DNA of 64,000 nt, taken from Psychroflexus maritimus. Lineage in GTDB: Bacteria; Bacteroidota; Bacteroidia; Flavobacteriales; Flavobacteriaceae. The notes below the pieces were generated by a model. That model saw only the letters and a list, made by a program, of their open reading frames with translations, did not search any database and was not told where the DNA came from. Within the stretch, counting starts at the first letter, position 1; each line of letters opens with the position of its first letter. Position numbers and translations under genes: made by a program. The stretch is taken from assembly GCF_011089875.1 (NCBI RefSeq), contig NZ_JAANAS010000039.1, forward strand, positions 1 to 64,000, written 5' to 3'. Below, piece after piece: positions 41,989 to 49,880 of the stretch.

Positions 41989-42300
41989 GCAGACCTGTAA
42001 GCCGGATTCTGTATTTCAACACATTGAAACCCTTATCATTTATCTAGACTTTTTGTTGCCAAAAAGCTCAAACTACCTACCCTCCAAGATTGGCCGCACA
42101 AACCTCAAGCCTTGGTTTACATGGTATTTCACCGCATAGAGTTTACCTGATTTCACTACAGCTTAACCTGTACATTCTTTCTGCTGCACTTGTCCTATTC
42201 TTGCAATAAGCAAAAATGACGGGTGTTACCCGCTATGCCGTGCTATGGTGTCCGGACTTTCCTCTTTTTGATAGATTCAAAAAGCGATAAGGCGGTCTGC
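41989..42300 (-). ncRNA. rnpB: RNase P RNA (rnpB), bacterial type A
   Basis: This is the RNA subunit of RNase P, which matures tRNA 5' ends. On the minus strand the RNA runs from GCAGACC (complement of 42294-42300) to GGTCTGC (complement of 41989-41995). These two pair as helix P1. Hallmarks are GAGGAAAGTCCGGAC after the 5' end, the GGGTAACACCC hairpin and the terminal ACAGAATCCGGCTTA (complement of the TAAGCCGGATTCTGT block). A run of seven T on the minus strand follows the 3' end, which would act as terminator. It is convergent with porT. Confidence 0.93.
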
Positions 42301-42410
42301 TATGCAAAAATAAGTCTATTTCTTTGTTTGCTTGTTAGGTTTCTATTTTTTATTCCAAGAATTTTAATTTGATATCACGTAAATTAAATTAAGAATTTCT
42401 TAATCTCTTA

Positions 42411-42438
42411 TTTGATGAATGAATGACTCTTACCTTTG
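42411..42438 (+). promoter_or_regulatory. Promoter of epsC
   Basis: TTTG (42411-42414), a 16-base spacer and TACCTTTG (42431-42438) match the consensus closely. The ATG at 42419 lies within the promoter, so translation probably starts at TTG 42449. Confidence 0.55.
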
Positions 42439-42448
42439 TAGAAAAAAA

Positions 42449-43234
42449 TTGAGAGAGGATATTATACAACATATTGAAGCACAAAAATCAAAAGCTTCTT
42501 TTTTATACCTAATTAAATCAAAAACTGAAACTTTTACGGAGACTCTTTTTGCAACCTTATTTGATAAGAGTGTGGATGTCAATGAATACATGCATATACT
42601 TGAGTTAGAATTTAAAAGTTTGGCCGATTTAGTCTGTGAGCGAAAGTTTGACCCCTGTAGAGAACGCTGGACAGAATACATGCAGCAACTTCCTGATGTT
42701 TTAAATCAATTAAACAAAGATGCAAATTTCATTCTTGAAAATGACCCTGCAGCTCAATCTATTGAAGAAGTTTACTTAGCTTATCCAGGCTTTTATGCTA
42801 TAGCTATTTATCGTTTAAGTCATTTGTTATTAAAATTTGATTTACCCTTAGTTCCTCGATTAATGACGGAAAGCGCCCATGCCAAAACAGGAACCGATAT
42901 AAATCCCGCAGCAAAAATAGGTGTGCCTTTTTTTGTTGATCATGCTACAGGTGTTGTCATTGGTGAGACTTCAGATATTCATGATTCCGTAAAAATATAT
43001 CAAGGAGTTACTCTTGGTGCGCTCTCGGTTGATAAAAATATGAAAAACATAAAACGTCACCCGACTATTGAAAGTAATGTAACTATTTATGCTAACGCCA
43101 CAATTTTAGGAGGAAAAACAATTATTGGAAAAAATTCTACCATTGGCGGAAATGTATGGATTACTCAATCGGTTCCAGAAAATTCGATGGTTACTCACCA
43201 AGCTTCAATAAAAATTCAAGAAAAAACAAATTAA
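42449..43234 (+). CDS. epsC: Serine O-acetyltransferase (EpsC/CysE family)
   Basis: It acetylates serine with acetyl-CoA to give O-acetylserine for cysteine synthesis. A helical N-terminal domain is followed by a left-handed beta helix of hexapeptide repeats. The characteristic AKTGTDINPAAKIGVPFFVDHATGVVIGETSDI contains the catalytic His and Asp, and YQGVTLGALS follows. TTG at 42449 (262 residues) is preferred because the promoter covers the ATG at 42419, which would give 271 residues. cysM follows after one base, forming a two-gene cysteine operon. Confidence 0.93.
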   Translation: MREDIIQHIEAQKSKASFLYLIKSKTETFTETLFATLFDKSVDVNEYMHILELEFKSLADLVCERKFDPCRERWTEYMQQLPDVLNQLNKDANFILENDPAAQSIEEVYLAYPGFYAIAIYRLSHLLLKFDLPLVPRLMTESAHAKTGTDINPAAKIGVPFFVDHATGVVIGETSDIHDSVKIYQGVTLGALSVDKNMKNIKRHPTIESNVTIYANATILGGKTIIGKNSTIGGNVWITQSVPENSMVTHQASIKIQEKTN

Positions 43235-43235
43235 G

Positions 43236-44120
43236 ATGAATCATAGTTTATTAGATCTGGTTGGAAATACACCTTTGGTACAAGCCCAAAAATTAATTCA
43301 GAATCCAAACGTAAAACTCTACTTTAAAATGGAGGGACATAATCCTGGCGGTAGCGTTAAAGATCGGGCAGCTTTTAATATGATTAACGAAGCCTTGAAA
43401 CGTGGAGAGATTAATAAAGACACTCAACTTATTGAACCTACAAGTGGTAATACGGGAATTGCGTTAGCTATGATTGCTTCAGTTTTTGGTCTTTCTATTG
43501 AATTAGTAATGCCTGAAAATGCCACCAAAGAGCGTGTGCAAACTATGCGTGCTTATGGCGCAAAAGTAAGGCTTACGTCCTCAGATGTTGGTATTGAAGG
43601 AGCAAGAGACTATGTGGAAGAAAAAGTAAAAGCTGGAGGGTACTATATGTTTAATCAGTTTGCTAATGAAGATAATTGGAAAGCACATTATAAAACTACC
43701 GGTCCTGAAATTTGGCAAGCAACAGCAGGAAAAGTCACCCATTTTGTTTCCTCTATGGGAACTACAGGAACAATTATGGGAACTTCTACTTATTTAAAAG
43801 AACAAAATGAAGCCATCCAACTAGTTGGTGTACAGCCCACCGATGATTCTAAGATTCCTGGTATTAGAAAGTGGCCAAAAGCTTACTTGCCTAAAATTTT
43901 TAATCCTTCTAAAGTAGATCAAATTATTGAAGTAAGTGAAGATGAAGCTAGAGTTATGGCGAAAAGATTAGCAAAGGAAGAAGGTATTTTTTCAGGGATG
44001 AGTAGTGGTGGAGCTACAGCGGCTGCTTTAAAGCTTTGTGAAACCTTAGATGAAGGAATGGTTGTTAGTATTATCTGTGATCGTGGTGACCGCTATCTCT
44101 CTTCCGATTTATTTGATTGA
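43236..44120 (+). CDS. cysM: Cysteine synthase CysM
   Basis: This PLP enzyme makes cysteine from O-acetylserine and sulfide (or thiosulfate). The 294-residue protein shows LVGNTPLVQAQ, the PLP lysine in GGSVKDRAA, the substrate loop PTSGNTGIALA and the phosphate loop SSMGTTGTIMGTS. It is nearest to the CysM (isozyme B) group by length and by GSVKDRAA. It lies one base after epsC, so supply of O-acetylserine and its use are co-expressed. Confidence 0.94.
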   Translation: MNHSLLDLVGNTPLVQAQKLIQNPNVKLYFKMEGHNPGGSVKDRAAFNMINEALKRGEINKDTQLIEPTSGNTGIALAMIASVFGLSIELVMPENATKERVQTMRAYGAKVRLTSSDVGIEGARDYVEEKVKAGGYYMFNQFANEDNWKAHYKTTGPEIWQATAGKVTHFVSSMGTTGTIMGTSTYLKEQNEAIQLVGVQPTDDSKIPGIRKWPKAYLPKIFNPSKVDQIIEVSEDEARVMAKRLAKEEGIFSGMSSGGATAAALKLCETLDEGMVVSIICDRGDRYLSSDLFD

Positions 44121-44198
44121 TTTTTAAATCTAATTTTATTAAAATCAAAGAGTTGAATTTAAGCAGGAAAAAAACTATAAAAAAAGCAATAAAAAAAC

Positions 44199-44228
44199 TT
44201 TGTCAAATAAAATAAAGGCTTAAATTTG
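44199..44228 (+). promoter_or_regulatory. Promoter of the tRNA-Gly/tRNA-Leu operon
   Basis: TTTG (44199-44202), an 18-base spacer and TAAATTTG (44221-44228) form a perfect Bacteroidota promoter. Transcription should start near 44234, about 23 bases before the mature tRNA-Gly. Confidence 0.8.
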
Positions 44229-44256
44229 CACCCGCAATCACGTTCTAAGACATACT

Positions 44257-44328
44257 GCGAAAGTAGCTCAGGGGTAGAGCATCACCTTGCCAAGGTGAGG
44301 GTCGCGGGTTCAAATCCCGTCTTTCGCT
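44257..44328 (+). tRNA. tRNA-Gly (GCC)
   Basis: This is a full 72-base cloverleaf. Acceptor GCGAAAG pairs with CTTTCGC, D-loop AGCTCAGGGGTAGAGC, anticodon arm TCACC-TTGCCAA-GGTGA with anticodon GCC, T-arm GCGGGTTCAAATCCCGT. CCA is not encoded. It is co-transcribed with the tRNA-Leu that follows 23 bases later. Confidence 0.97.
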
Positions 44329-44351
44329 CTGAATAATTTTAGAGAATATTC

Positions 44352-44436
44352 GCTCGGATGGTGGAATTGGTAGACACGTTGGACTTAAAATCCAATGACC
44401 ATTGCGGTCGTGCGGGTTCAAGTCCCGCTCCGAGTA
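44352..44436 (+). tRNA. tRNA-Leu (TAA)
   Basis: This is an 85-base class II tRNA. The acceptor GCTCGGA pairs with TCCGAGT. The anticodon arm TTGGA-CTTAAAA-TCCAA has anticodon TAA. A long variable arm (TGACCATTGCGGTCG) and T-arm GCGGGTTCAAGTCCCGC follow. CCA is not encoded. An intrinsic terminator follows immediately. Confidence 0.96.
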
Positions 44437-44439
44437 CTC

Positions 44440-44476
44440 AAAGCCTTGTTAATCAATTGATTTTCAAGGCTTTTTT
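44440..44476 (+). terminator. Terminator of the tRNA operon
   Basis: AAAGCCTTG (44440-44448) pairs with CAAGGCTTT (44465-44473) and is followed by more T. It ends the two-tRNA transcript a few bases after tRNA-Leu. Confidence 0.88.
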
Positions 44477-44596
44477 GTTTTATGACACTAAATTTTGAAC
44501 TAAATACGGCTCATTTTTGTTAAAACCAATAGCAGTTTACGCTTCAACTAGTTTTGATTGTGAATTTCATCGGTATTTAAGCAACAAGTATTTATG

Positions 44597-45838
44597 CTAA
44601 TTAGCCTTAAAAATTTGATTTGTAATAAATTTTGTAGCCCCTGTATTCTTTTGAATGAAATCTTTACAAATTTTACCTTTTGCTTCTCTAAATAATTTGT
44701 CATTAGTTAGTTTTTTTCCGATTTTGAAAAAGGTTTCAGAAGAGTTAATGCTCATTACTCCCCCTAATTCAATTAGCATTTTTGCTTCCGGGAATTTTTC
44801 GTAATTCATTCCTATAATAATTGGAACTCCAAAGGTAGCAGGTTCTAAAATATTATGAAGCCCACTAGTTCCCATACCGCCACCAACATAGGCAATGTTT
44901 GCGTATGCATAGATTTTTCCTAAAAGACCTATGCTGTCAATAATTAATACCCGAGCGGCTTTAATTTCTTCAGAAGAATAAGTTTTAAATTTAGAATAAG
45001 TAAGCGTATGTACTTTAACTTTATTTTTTAAGGCATCAAGCTTATTCTTTTTAATTTCATGAGGAGCAATAACAAACTTTAGATGACTTGGAGCAGCATT
45101 AATAAATTCAACAAACACCGCTTCATCTTCTTCCCACGAGCTTCCGATGACAAAACATAAATCATGACCTAAGAATCTTTCTACTTCACTTACTGTGTTA
45201 TTCATAGCTAACTGAGCAGTGACTCGGTCAAATCGGGTATCGCCACTTACAGATGCTTTTGAGAAACCAATCTCGTTAAGCAAATGAATGGAATCTTGGT
45301 TTTGAGTAAAGATATAATCAAATTTAAATAAGGCTTTTTTAAAAAAATTACCCCAAGATTTAAAATACACTTGATTTTTTCTAAATAGGGCAGAGGCGAG
45401 GTAAATTTTCGAGTTGTGCTCTTTTAGCTGTGTGAGTAAATTAGGCCAAATTTCGTATTTAATAAAAATACTGATTTCAGGTTGAATAATAGCCACTAAT
45501 TTTTGCATGTTTTTCTTTGTATCTGTAGGAAGATAAAAGGCAAAATCGATAGCAGGATGATTTTTTTTCACTTCAAAACCTGAAGGTGAAAAAAAACTAA
45601 CTAAAATATGGTATTTATCTCTATCTATCTCTTTAATGATAGGTAAGGCCTGTTCAAACTCTCCTAGTGAGGCAGTATGAAACCAAATGTTTCTTTTAGA
45701 ATTAAAATTTTCTTTAGCTAAAATTGAAAAGGTATTTTGTCTTCCTTCCACAAAAAAATTGAGTTTAGGACTAATTTTTTTTAGTATCGGAAAACTCTTT
45801 TCAAAAAGAAACATCAAAAAGTTATAGAGATAATTCAC
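44597..45838 (-). CDS. waaA: 3-deoxy-D-manno-octulosonic acid transferase WaaA/KdtA
   Basis: WaaA adds Kdo to lipid IVA in the inner membrane, completing the LPS core base. The 413-residue protein has an N-terminal membrane anchor. WFHTASLGEFEQALPII carries the catalytic Glu. The GT-B C-terminal half has VGGGMGTSGLHNILEPATFGVPIIIG, which binds CMP-Kdo. Length is normal. It is divergent from the DegT aminotransferase gene, with an intergenic region holding that gene's promoter. Confidence 0.95.
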   Translation of the reverse strand: MNYLYNFLMFLFEKSFPILKKISPKLNFFVEGRQNTFSILAKENFNSKRNIWFHTASLGEFEQALPIIKEIDRDKYHILVSFFSPSGFEVKKNHPAIDFAFYLPTDTKKNMQKLVAIIQPEISIFIKYEIWPNLLTQLKEHNSKIYLASALFRKNQVYFKSWGNFFKKALFKFDYIFTQNQDSIHLLNEIGFSKASVSGDTRFDRVTAQLAMNNTVSEVERFLGHDLCFVIGSSWEEDEAVFVEFINAAPSHLKFVIAPHEIKKNKLDALKNKVKVHTLTYSKFKTYSSEEIKAARVLIIDSIGLLGKIYAYANIAYVGGGMGTSGLHNILEPATFGVPIIIGMNYEKFPEAKMLIELGGVMSINSSETFFKIGKKLTNDKLFREAKGKICKDFIQKNTGATKFITNQIFKAN

Positions 45839-45877
45839 TTTTTTTGGTGTAAAAATAAAGCTTTTATCACAATTTAA

Positions 45878-45908
45878 TTGAGGAACGCCTAATGATTTCT
45901 TATCTTTG
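45878..45908 (+). promoter_or_regulatory. Promoter of the DegT aminotransferase gene
   Basis: TTG (45878-45880), a 20-base spacer and TATCTTTG (45901-45908) match the consensus well. The ATG is 22 bases downstream of the -7 element. Confidence 0.7.
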
Positions 45909-45929
45909 TAAAGAACTTAATAGGCATAT

Positions 45930-47096
45930 ATGAAAAAGATTCAAATGGTTGACCTCAAAGGTCAATATGAAAAAATAAAAAAACAAGTTAATGAATCCGT
46001 TTTAGAAGTTTTGGATTCTACCGCATATATAAATGGTCCACAAGTAAAGTCCTTTGAAAAAGAGTTATCAGATTATTTAGGCGTAAAGCACGTAATTCCT
46101 TGTGCTAATGGTACAGATGCTCTTCAGATTTCTATGATGGGATTGGGTTTAAAGCCGGGTGATGAAGTGATTACAGCCGATTTCACCTTTGCAGCAACCG
46201 TTGAAGTTATTGCACTACTTCAATTAACTCCTGTTTTGGTTGATGTTGAACCCGATACGTTTAATATTGACCTTGAAGCTATTGAACGTGCGATTACTCC
46301 AAAAACTAAAGCGATAGTTCCCGTGCATTTATTTGGCCATCATGCTTCTATGGAAGGTCTTATGCAGATTGCTGAAAAACATAATTTATATGTAATTGAA
46401 GATAACGCCCAAGCTATTGGTGGAAATTATACGTTTAAAAACGGAAACCAAGAAAAAGCTGGTACTTTAAGTCATGTTGGAGCTACTTCATTTTTTCCTT
46501 CTAAAAATCTAGGTTGTTATGGCGATGGCGGTGCTATTTTTACCAACGATGATGACTTGGCACACACAATTAGAGGAATTGTAAACCATGGAATGTACGA
46601 ACGATACCACCATGATGTTGTTGGTGTAAATTCAAGATTAGATAGCGTTCAAGCTGCTGTTTTAAGAGTAAAGTTACCAAAATTAGATGCTTATAATGCT
46701 GCACGCCAGGATGCTGCAAGAAAATATACAGCTCATTTTAGTTCATCAGAACATATCATCACACCAACTACAAAAACAAATAAATCTTGCAATAATTCAA
46801 AAGGTATTTGCGATACTTGTGATTGCCACGTGTTTCACCAATATACTTTGCGTATTACCAACGGAAAACGCAATGAATTAGCTAAACGTCTTCAGGAAGA
46901 AGGCATACCACATGGAATTTATTATCCTATTCCTCTTCATAAACAAAAAGCCTATGCAGATAAGCGCTATGATGAGTCGAATTTTAAAGTAACCAATCAG
47001 CTTTCTGATGAAGTGATTTCTCTTCCAATGCATACTGAACTTGACGATGAGCAAATTGATTTTATTGCCAAAATAGTACTTGAAGTTGTTCATTAG
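45930..47096 (+). CDS. DegT/DnrJ/EryC1/StrS-family sugar aminotransferase
   Basis: The 388-residue PLP aminotransferase of nucleotide-sugar type shows VIPCANGTDALQISM, VDVEPDTFNIDLEAIE, IEDNAQAIGG and the PLP-lysine loop SFFPSKNLGCYGDGG (Lys192). It would transfer an amino group to a keto-sugar for LPS or capsule. An unusual segment near residues 285-303 has C287, C294, C297 and C299, followed by H300 and H303, in the C-terminal domain. This looks like a metal- or disulfide-forming knuckle. It stands alone next to waaA and is closed by a strong terminator. Confidence 0.9.
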   Translation: MKKIQMVDLKGQYEKIKKQVNESVLEVLDSTAYINGPQVKSFEKELSDYLGVKHVIPCANGTDALQISMMGLGLKPGDEVITADFTFAATVEVIALLQLTPVLVDVEPDTFNIDLEAIERAITPKTKAIVPVHLFGHHASMEGLMQIAEKHNLYVIEDNAQAIGGNYTFKNGNQEKAGTLSHVGATSFFPSKNLGCYGDGGAIFTNDDDLAHTIRGIVNHGMYERYHHDVVGVNSRLDSVQAAVLRVKLPKLDAYNAARQDAARKYTAHFSSSEHIITPTTKTNKSCNNSKGICDTCDCHVFHQYTLRITNGKRNELAKRLQEEGIPHGIYYPIPLHKQKAYADKRYDESNFKVTNQLSDEVISLPMHTELDDEQIDFIAKIVLEVVH

Positions 47097-47113
47097 TAGT
47101 TTTTAGAACATAC

Positions 47114-47145
47114 AAAAACCCACCTAAATTTAGGTGGGTTTTTTT
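47114..47145. terminator. Strong intrinsic terminator after the DegT gene
   Basis: AAAAACCCACCTAAA (47114-47128) pairs perfectly with TTTAGGTGGGTTTTT (47129-47143), with T-runs beyond. The symmetric shape could also work from the minus strand. Confidence 0.9.
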
Positions 47146-47592
47146 ATAATAATTACTAACGCAATGATGTATTATTACAAATTCGGGATCTTCACCGCTA
47201 TTTAGCTCATTCATTTTTCCTTGTTTATCACCTGTGTTGGATTATATAATCATAAAGTCAAAATCAATAAGTATATTCAGTTACAAGGCAATTTTTTAAG
47301 GATAGTTAACTATCGTGATAAAAATTAACGCAGTAAATAGACGTTTTTAATTAATGAAATAGAGTAATCAGTTTTAAAAAGTAATCTACTTTACTTATTT
47401 ACTCCGCAACATCCAGCTATTATGTCTTAAAAAGGTTCGTGTCTTATTATTTAAAAGTGTTTTGACAAAGTGAGAATAATCAAACTAAGGTTTATGATTT
47501 TCTTGCGGTATATACAGCCTACAAATAGCTAGGAAAAAGCAATTTTACTTGATTAATGACATTAATTTTTCAAGTTGAACCATTACTAAAAA
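47146..47592. other. Gene-free gap of about 450 bases
   Basis: No open frame, tRNA or recognised RNA is visible. The only notable element is a perfect 14-base palindrome GATAGTTAACTATC at 47301-47314. The rest is AT-rich without clear codon bias in any frame, so it may be decayed sequence. It lies between the DegT terminator and the 3' end of the minus-strand DUF7935-like gene. Confidence 0.5.
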
Positions 47593-48123
47593 TTATTGAA
47601 GTAGTTGAGCAACTCCATTTTTTAAAAACGCAATTCCTGTTTGACTAGGGGTTTCTTTGTCTAATAATTCAGAAAGAATTTCTTCTCTTAGTTTGTGGGC
47701 ATCTTTAATACTTTCTTTCATAGAAATATTACGTATAAGCGTAATCGTAGCATTTTTTGAAGCTTTTACTGCACGCCAACAAGCATCAGAGACAAAAATT
47801 TGCTGCGTTAAATTATGCTCAAATTCTTGTTCTATTGTTTGAATGAGTAAATTCTCGTAGTCATTTTTGTTATCGTTATAAGGCTTCACTCTGGGAATTA
47901 AACTTCCTGGAGAAATTCGTTCTAAAAATAAAACCAAGCGCTCATAGGCCTGAAGTCGCTGAGGAATACTTTCCTTTTTAATCTTACTTTGAATTTCATA
48001 ATGCTGCATTCGTTGTAAATGGGCGGTGTGTGTTTTGAAAAAATAATAGCTAATTGCACCAACCACTAAAGCAGGAATAAGGTATCCTAAATAACTTAAA
48101 ACTTCAATTAAATCACTATTCAT
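47593..48123 (-). CDS. Membrane-anchored conserved flavobacterial protein (DUF7935-like)
   Basis: The 176-residue protein has one N-terminal membrane helix (about 9-28, GYLIPALVVGAISYYFF). A cytoplasmic, mostly helical domain follows with the conserved motif RLQAYERLVLFLERISPGSLIPRV and a later SDACWRAVKASKNAT. It matches a family widespread in Flavobacteriia and of unknown function; the DUF number is from memory. It ends the minus-strand block, 9 bases after the O-methyltransferase gene, and is unlikely to be an enzyme of kynurenine breakdown. Confidence 0.78.
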   Translation of the reverse strand: MNSDLIEVLSYLGYLIPALVVGAISYYFFKTHTAHLQRMQHYEIQSKIKKESIPQRLQAYERLVLFLERISPGSLIPRVKPYNDNKNDYENLLIQTIEQEFEHNLTQQIFVSDACWRAVKASKNATITLIRNISMKESIKDAHKLREEILSELLDKETPSQTGIAFLKNGVAQLLQ

Positions 48124-48132
48124 AAATCTATT

Positions 48133-48774
48133 TTATTTTACACGAGTTATTGTTAATCCATCTCTAATTGGCAAAAGTACAGTTTCTACACGTTTGTCTT
48201 CATTTATTTTCTTATTGTATTGAATCAAAGCTGTGGTATCAATGTCTTTTTCTTTAGGTGTTTCGGTTACTTTTCCACTCCATAACACATTGTCTGACAA
48301 AATCACACCTCCTGGGTTCATTTTTTCAATAACTAAATCATAGTAATTGGCATAATTGCTTTTATCAGCATCAACAAAAACCAAATCAAATTTTTCATTT
48401 AGTTTAGGAATTTCATCCAAGGCATTTCCATAAATCTGCTGAATTTTATCAGCATAGCCTGATTTACTGAAATATTTCTGCTGAATTTCTTCCAATTCTT
48501 CATTTCGGTCAATACTAATGATTTTTCCGCCTTCGGGTAGTCCTTCTGCCATACAAATAGCCGAATAACCGGTGTATGTTCCGATTTCAAGAATAACTTT
48601 CGGGGAAATAAGCTTGGTGAGCATACTCAACACTCGCCCTTGTAAATGACCGCTCAACATCCTTGGCTGAAGCACTTTTTGCCAAGTTTCACGATTTAAT
48701 TCTTTTAAAACCTTAGGTTCTGCTTGCGAGTGTTCTTCAACGTATTGACTGATTTCTTCAGGTAAAAAATCCAT
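48133..48774 (-). CDS. Class I SAM O-methyltransferase (catechol-OMT type)
   Basis: The 213-residue methyltransferase of the CCoAOMT/COMT family has the SAM motif ILEIGTYTGYSAICMAEGLP, ISIDRNEELEEIQQKYF, the metal-binding FDLVFVDADKSNYANYYD and GGVILSDNVLWSGKV. It would methylate a hydroxyl in a divalent-metal-dependent way. Its start overlaps the ACMSD gene stop by one base, so it is co-expressed with the kynurenine block. A link to 3-hydroxyanthranilate-like ortho-aminophenols is possible but untested. Confidence 0.88.
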   Translation of the reverse strand: MDFLPEEISQYVEEHSQAEPKVLKELNRETWQKVLQPRMLSGHLQGRVLSMLTKLISPKVILEIGTYTGYSAICMAEGLPEGGKIISIDRNEELEEIQQKYFSKSGYADKIQQIYGNALDEIPKLNEKFDLVFVDADKSNYANYYDLVIEKMNPGGVILSDNVLWSGKVTETPKEKDIDTTALIQYNKKINEDKRVETVLLPIRDGLTITRVK

Positions 48775-49856
48775 TACGAAAGTATTTTATTAACTAGTTT
48801 TTCCTTTTCTTTTTCATCTTCGCCAAATAACCATTGCAAAACGTTATGGTCCCACATATCATCTTGATCTTCTTTGGTAATAATCTTTTCATCTACCGCT
48901 AAGTCTAAAATTTTTCCAGGATAAGAAGATTGAGAAACGCTTTCCATTTCGCCCAAAGGATAAGGGTCATCAAGTCCCGTAATAATTTGCTTGGCGCTTT
49001 GGTTATCAAGTAATAACTTTAAAGATCGCGTGTCATGAACCAAGGTATCGAAAAAAATATTTTTATGCCCAACCGATTTTCTAGGATGTACTTTACCTTC
49101 AAATAAATCTGGTCTTCCATCAAAACCTTGAATACGTCTTCCTAGATTAATTTGCGCTAATTGACCACCATGTGCAAAACAAACTCGCATATTTGGATAT
49201 TTATTTGGATAACCATTTAAGGTTAAAAAGTGATAAGCATCTGCACATTGAGCTAACATCCAAATCAAGTGAAACCGCCAAGCAGTATTTTCTAATTTGA
49301 TAAACTTTTCACCATCATAAGGATGAACTTCAACGGCTAAATTATATTTGTTAGCCATTTCAAAAATGGGTTCGTTTTCTTCATCAAAGATACAGCGCCA
49401 AGTTCCAATGCTATCCATATAATGGGTTGGTAAGCAAAGAAGTTTCATTCCTAAATCTTCCACGCAACGCTCAATTTCCCAAAGCGCACCTCTTACAAAC
49501 CCAGGGTGTACAACAAATCCACAGGTAAATTTCTTAGGGTTATCGTGTTGTACTTTGGCATTAAAGTCATTTTGAAAGCGAAGTGCTTTTTTCATTTCTT
49601 CAACGCGAAGTCCATTTCCGTAGAGCTGAGATAAATTAAGAACAACGGCATGATCGATGTTGTATTTTTCCATCCATTCAAGTTTCTCGTTTAAGAAAAA
49701 ACTTGAATCGGTTACTGGTCTTTTCCAGCCCTTCTGAAGCATAAATTTTTTATCTTCATCTACCCAAAAAATCTCCTTTTCTCTCATGAAATCTGGAATT
49801 TGATGTGGGTAGGGGAGTAAATGCGAATGACCGTTTATTCTTAATTTTCTTCTCAT
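48774..49856 (-). CDS. 2-amino-3-carboxymuconate-6-semialdehyde decarboxylase (ACMSD)
   Basis: ACMSD is a zinc amidohydrolase that decarboxylates ACMS, diverting it from quinolinate. The 360-residue protein shows the metal site INGHSHLLPYPHQIPDFM at the N-terminus (H-x-H), VRVCFAHGGQLAQINLG in the middle (metal His) and TGLDDPYPLGEM near the C-terminus (metal Asp). The segment VVLNLSQLYGNGLRVEEMKKALRFQNDFNA is typical. It lies downstream of the aldehyde dehydrogenase that uses its product and is coupled to the O-methyltransferase gene. Confidence 0.92.
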   Translation of the reverse strand: MRRKLRINGHSHLLPYPHQIPDFMREKEIFWVDEDKKFMLQKGWKRPVTDSSFFLNEKLEWMEKYNIDHAVVLNLSQLYGNGLRVEEMKKALRFQNDFNAKVQHDNPKKFTCGFVVHPGFVRGALWEIERCVEDLGMKLLCLPTHYMDSIGTWRCIFDEENEPIFEMANKYNLAVEVHPYDGEKFIKLENTAWRFHLIWMLAQCADAYHFLTLNGYPNKYPNMRVCFAHGGQLAQINLGRRIQGFDGRPDLFEGKVHPRKSVGHKNIFFDTLVHDTRSLKLLLDNQSAKQIITGLDDPYPLGEMESVSQSSYPGKILDLAVDEKIITKEDQDDMWDHNVLQWLFGEDEKEKEKLVNKILS

Positions 49857-49880
49857 TTTATTAGTGTTTTTTTGGTTGAT

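Noticed and set aside
44257-44436. Integration (att) site at the tRNA pair
   Set aside because: No partial tRNA duplicate, integrase gene or change of gene content was found nearby.
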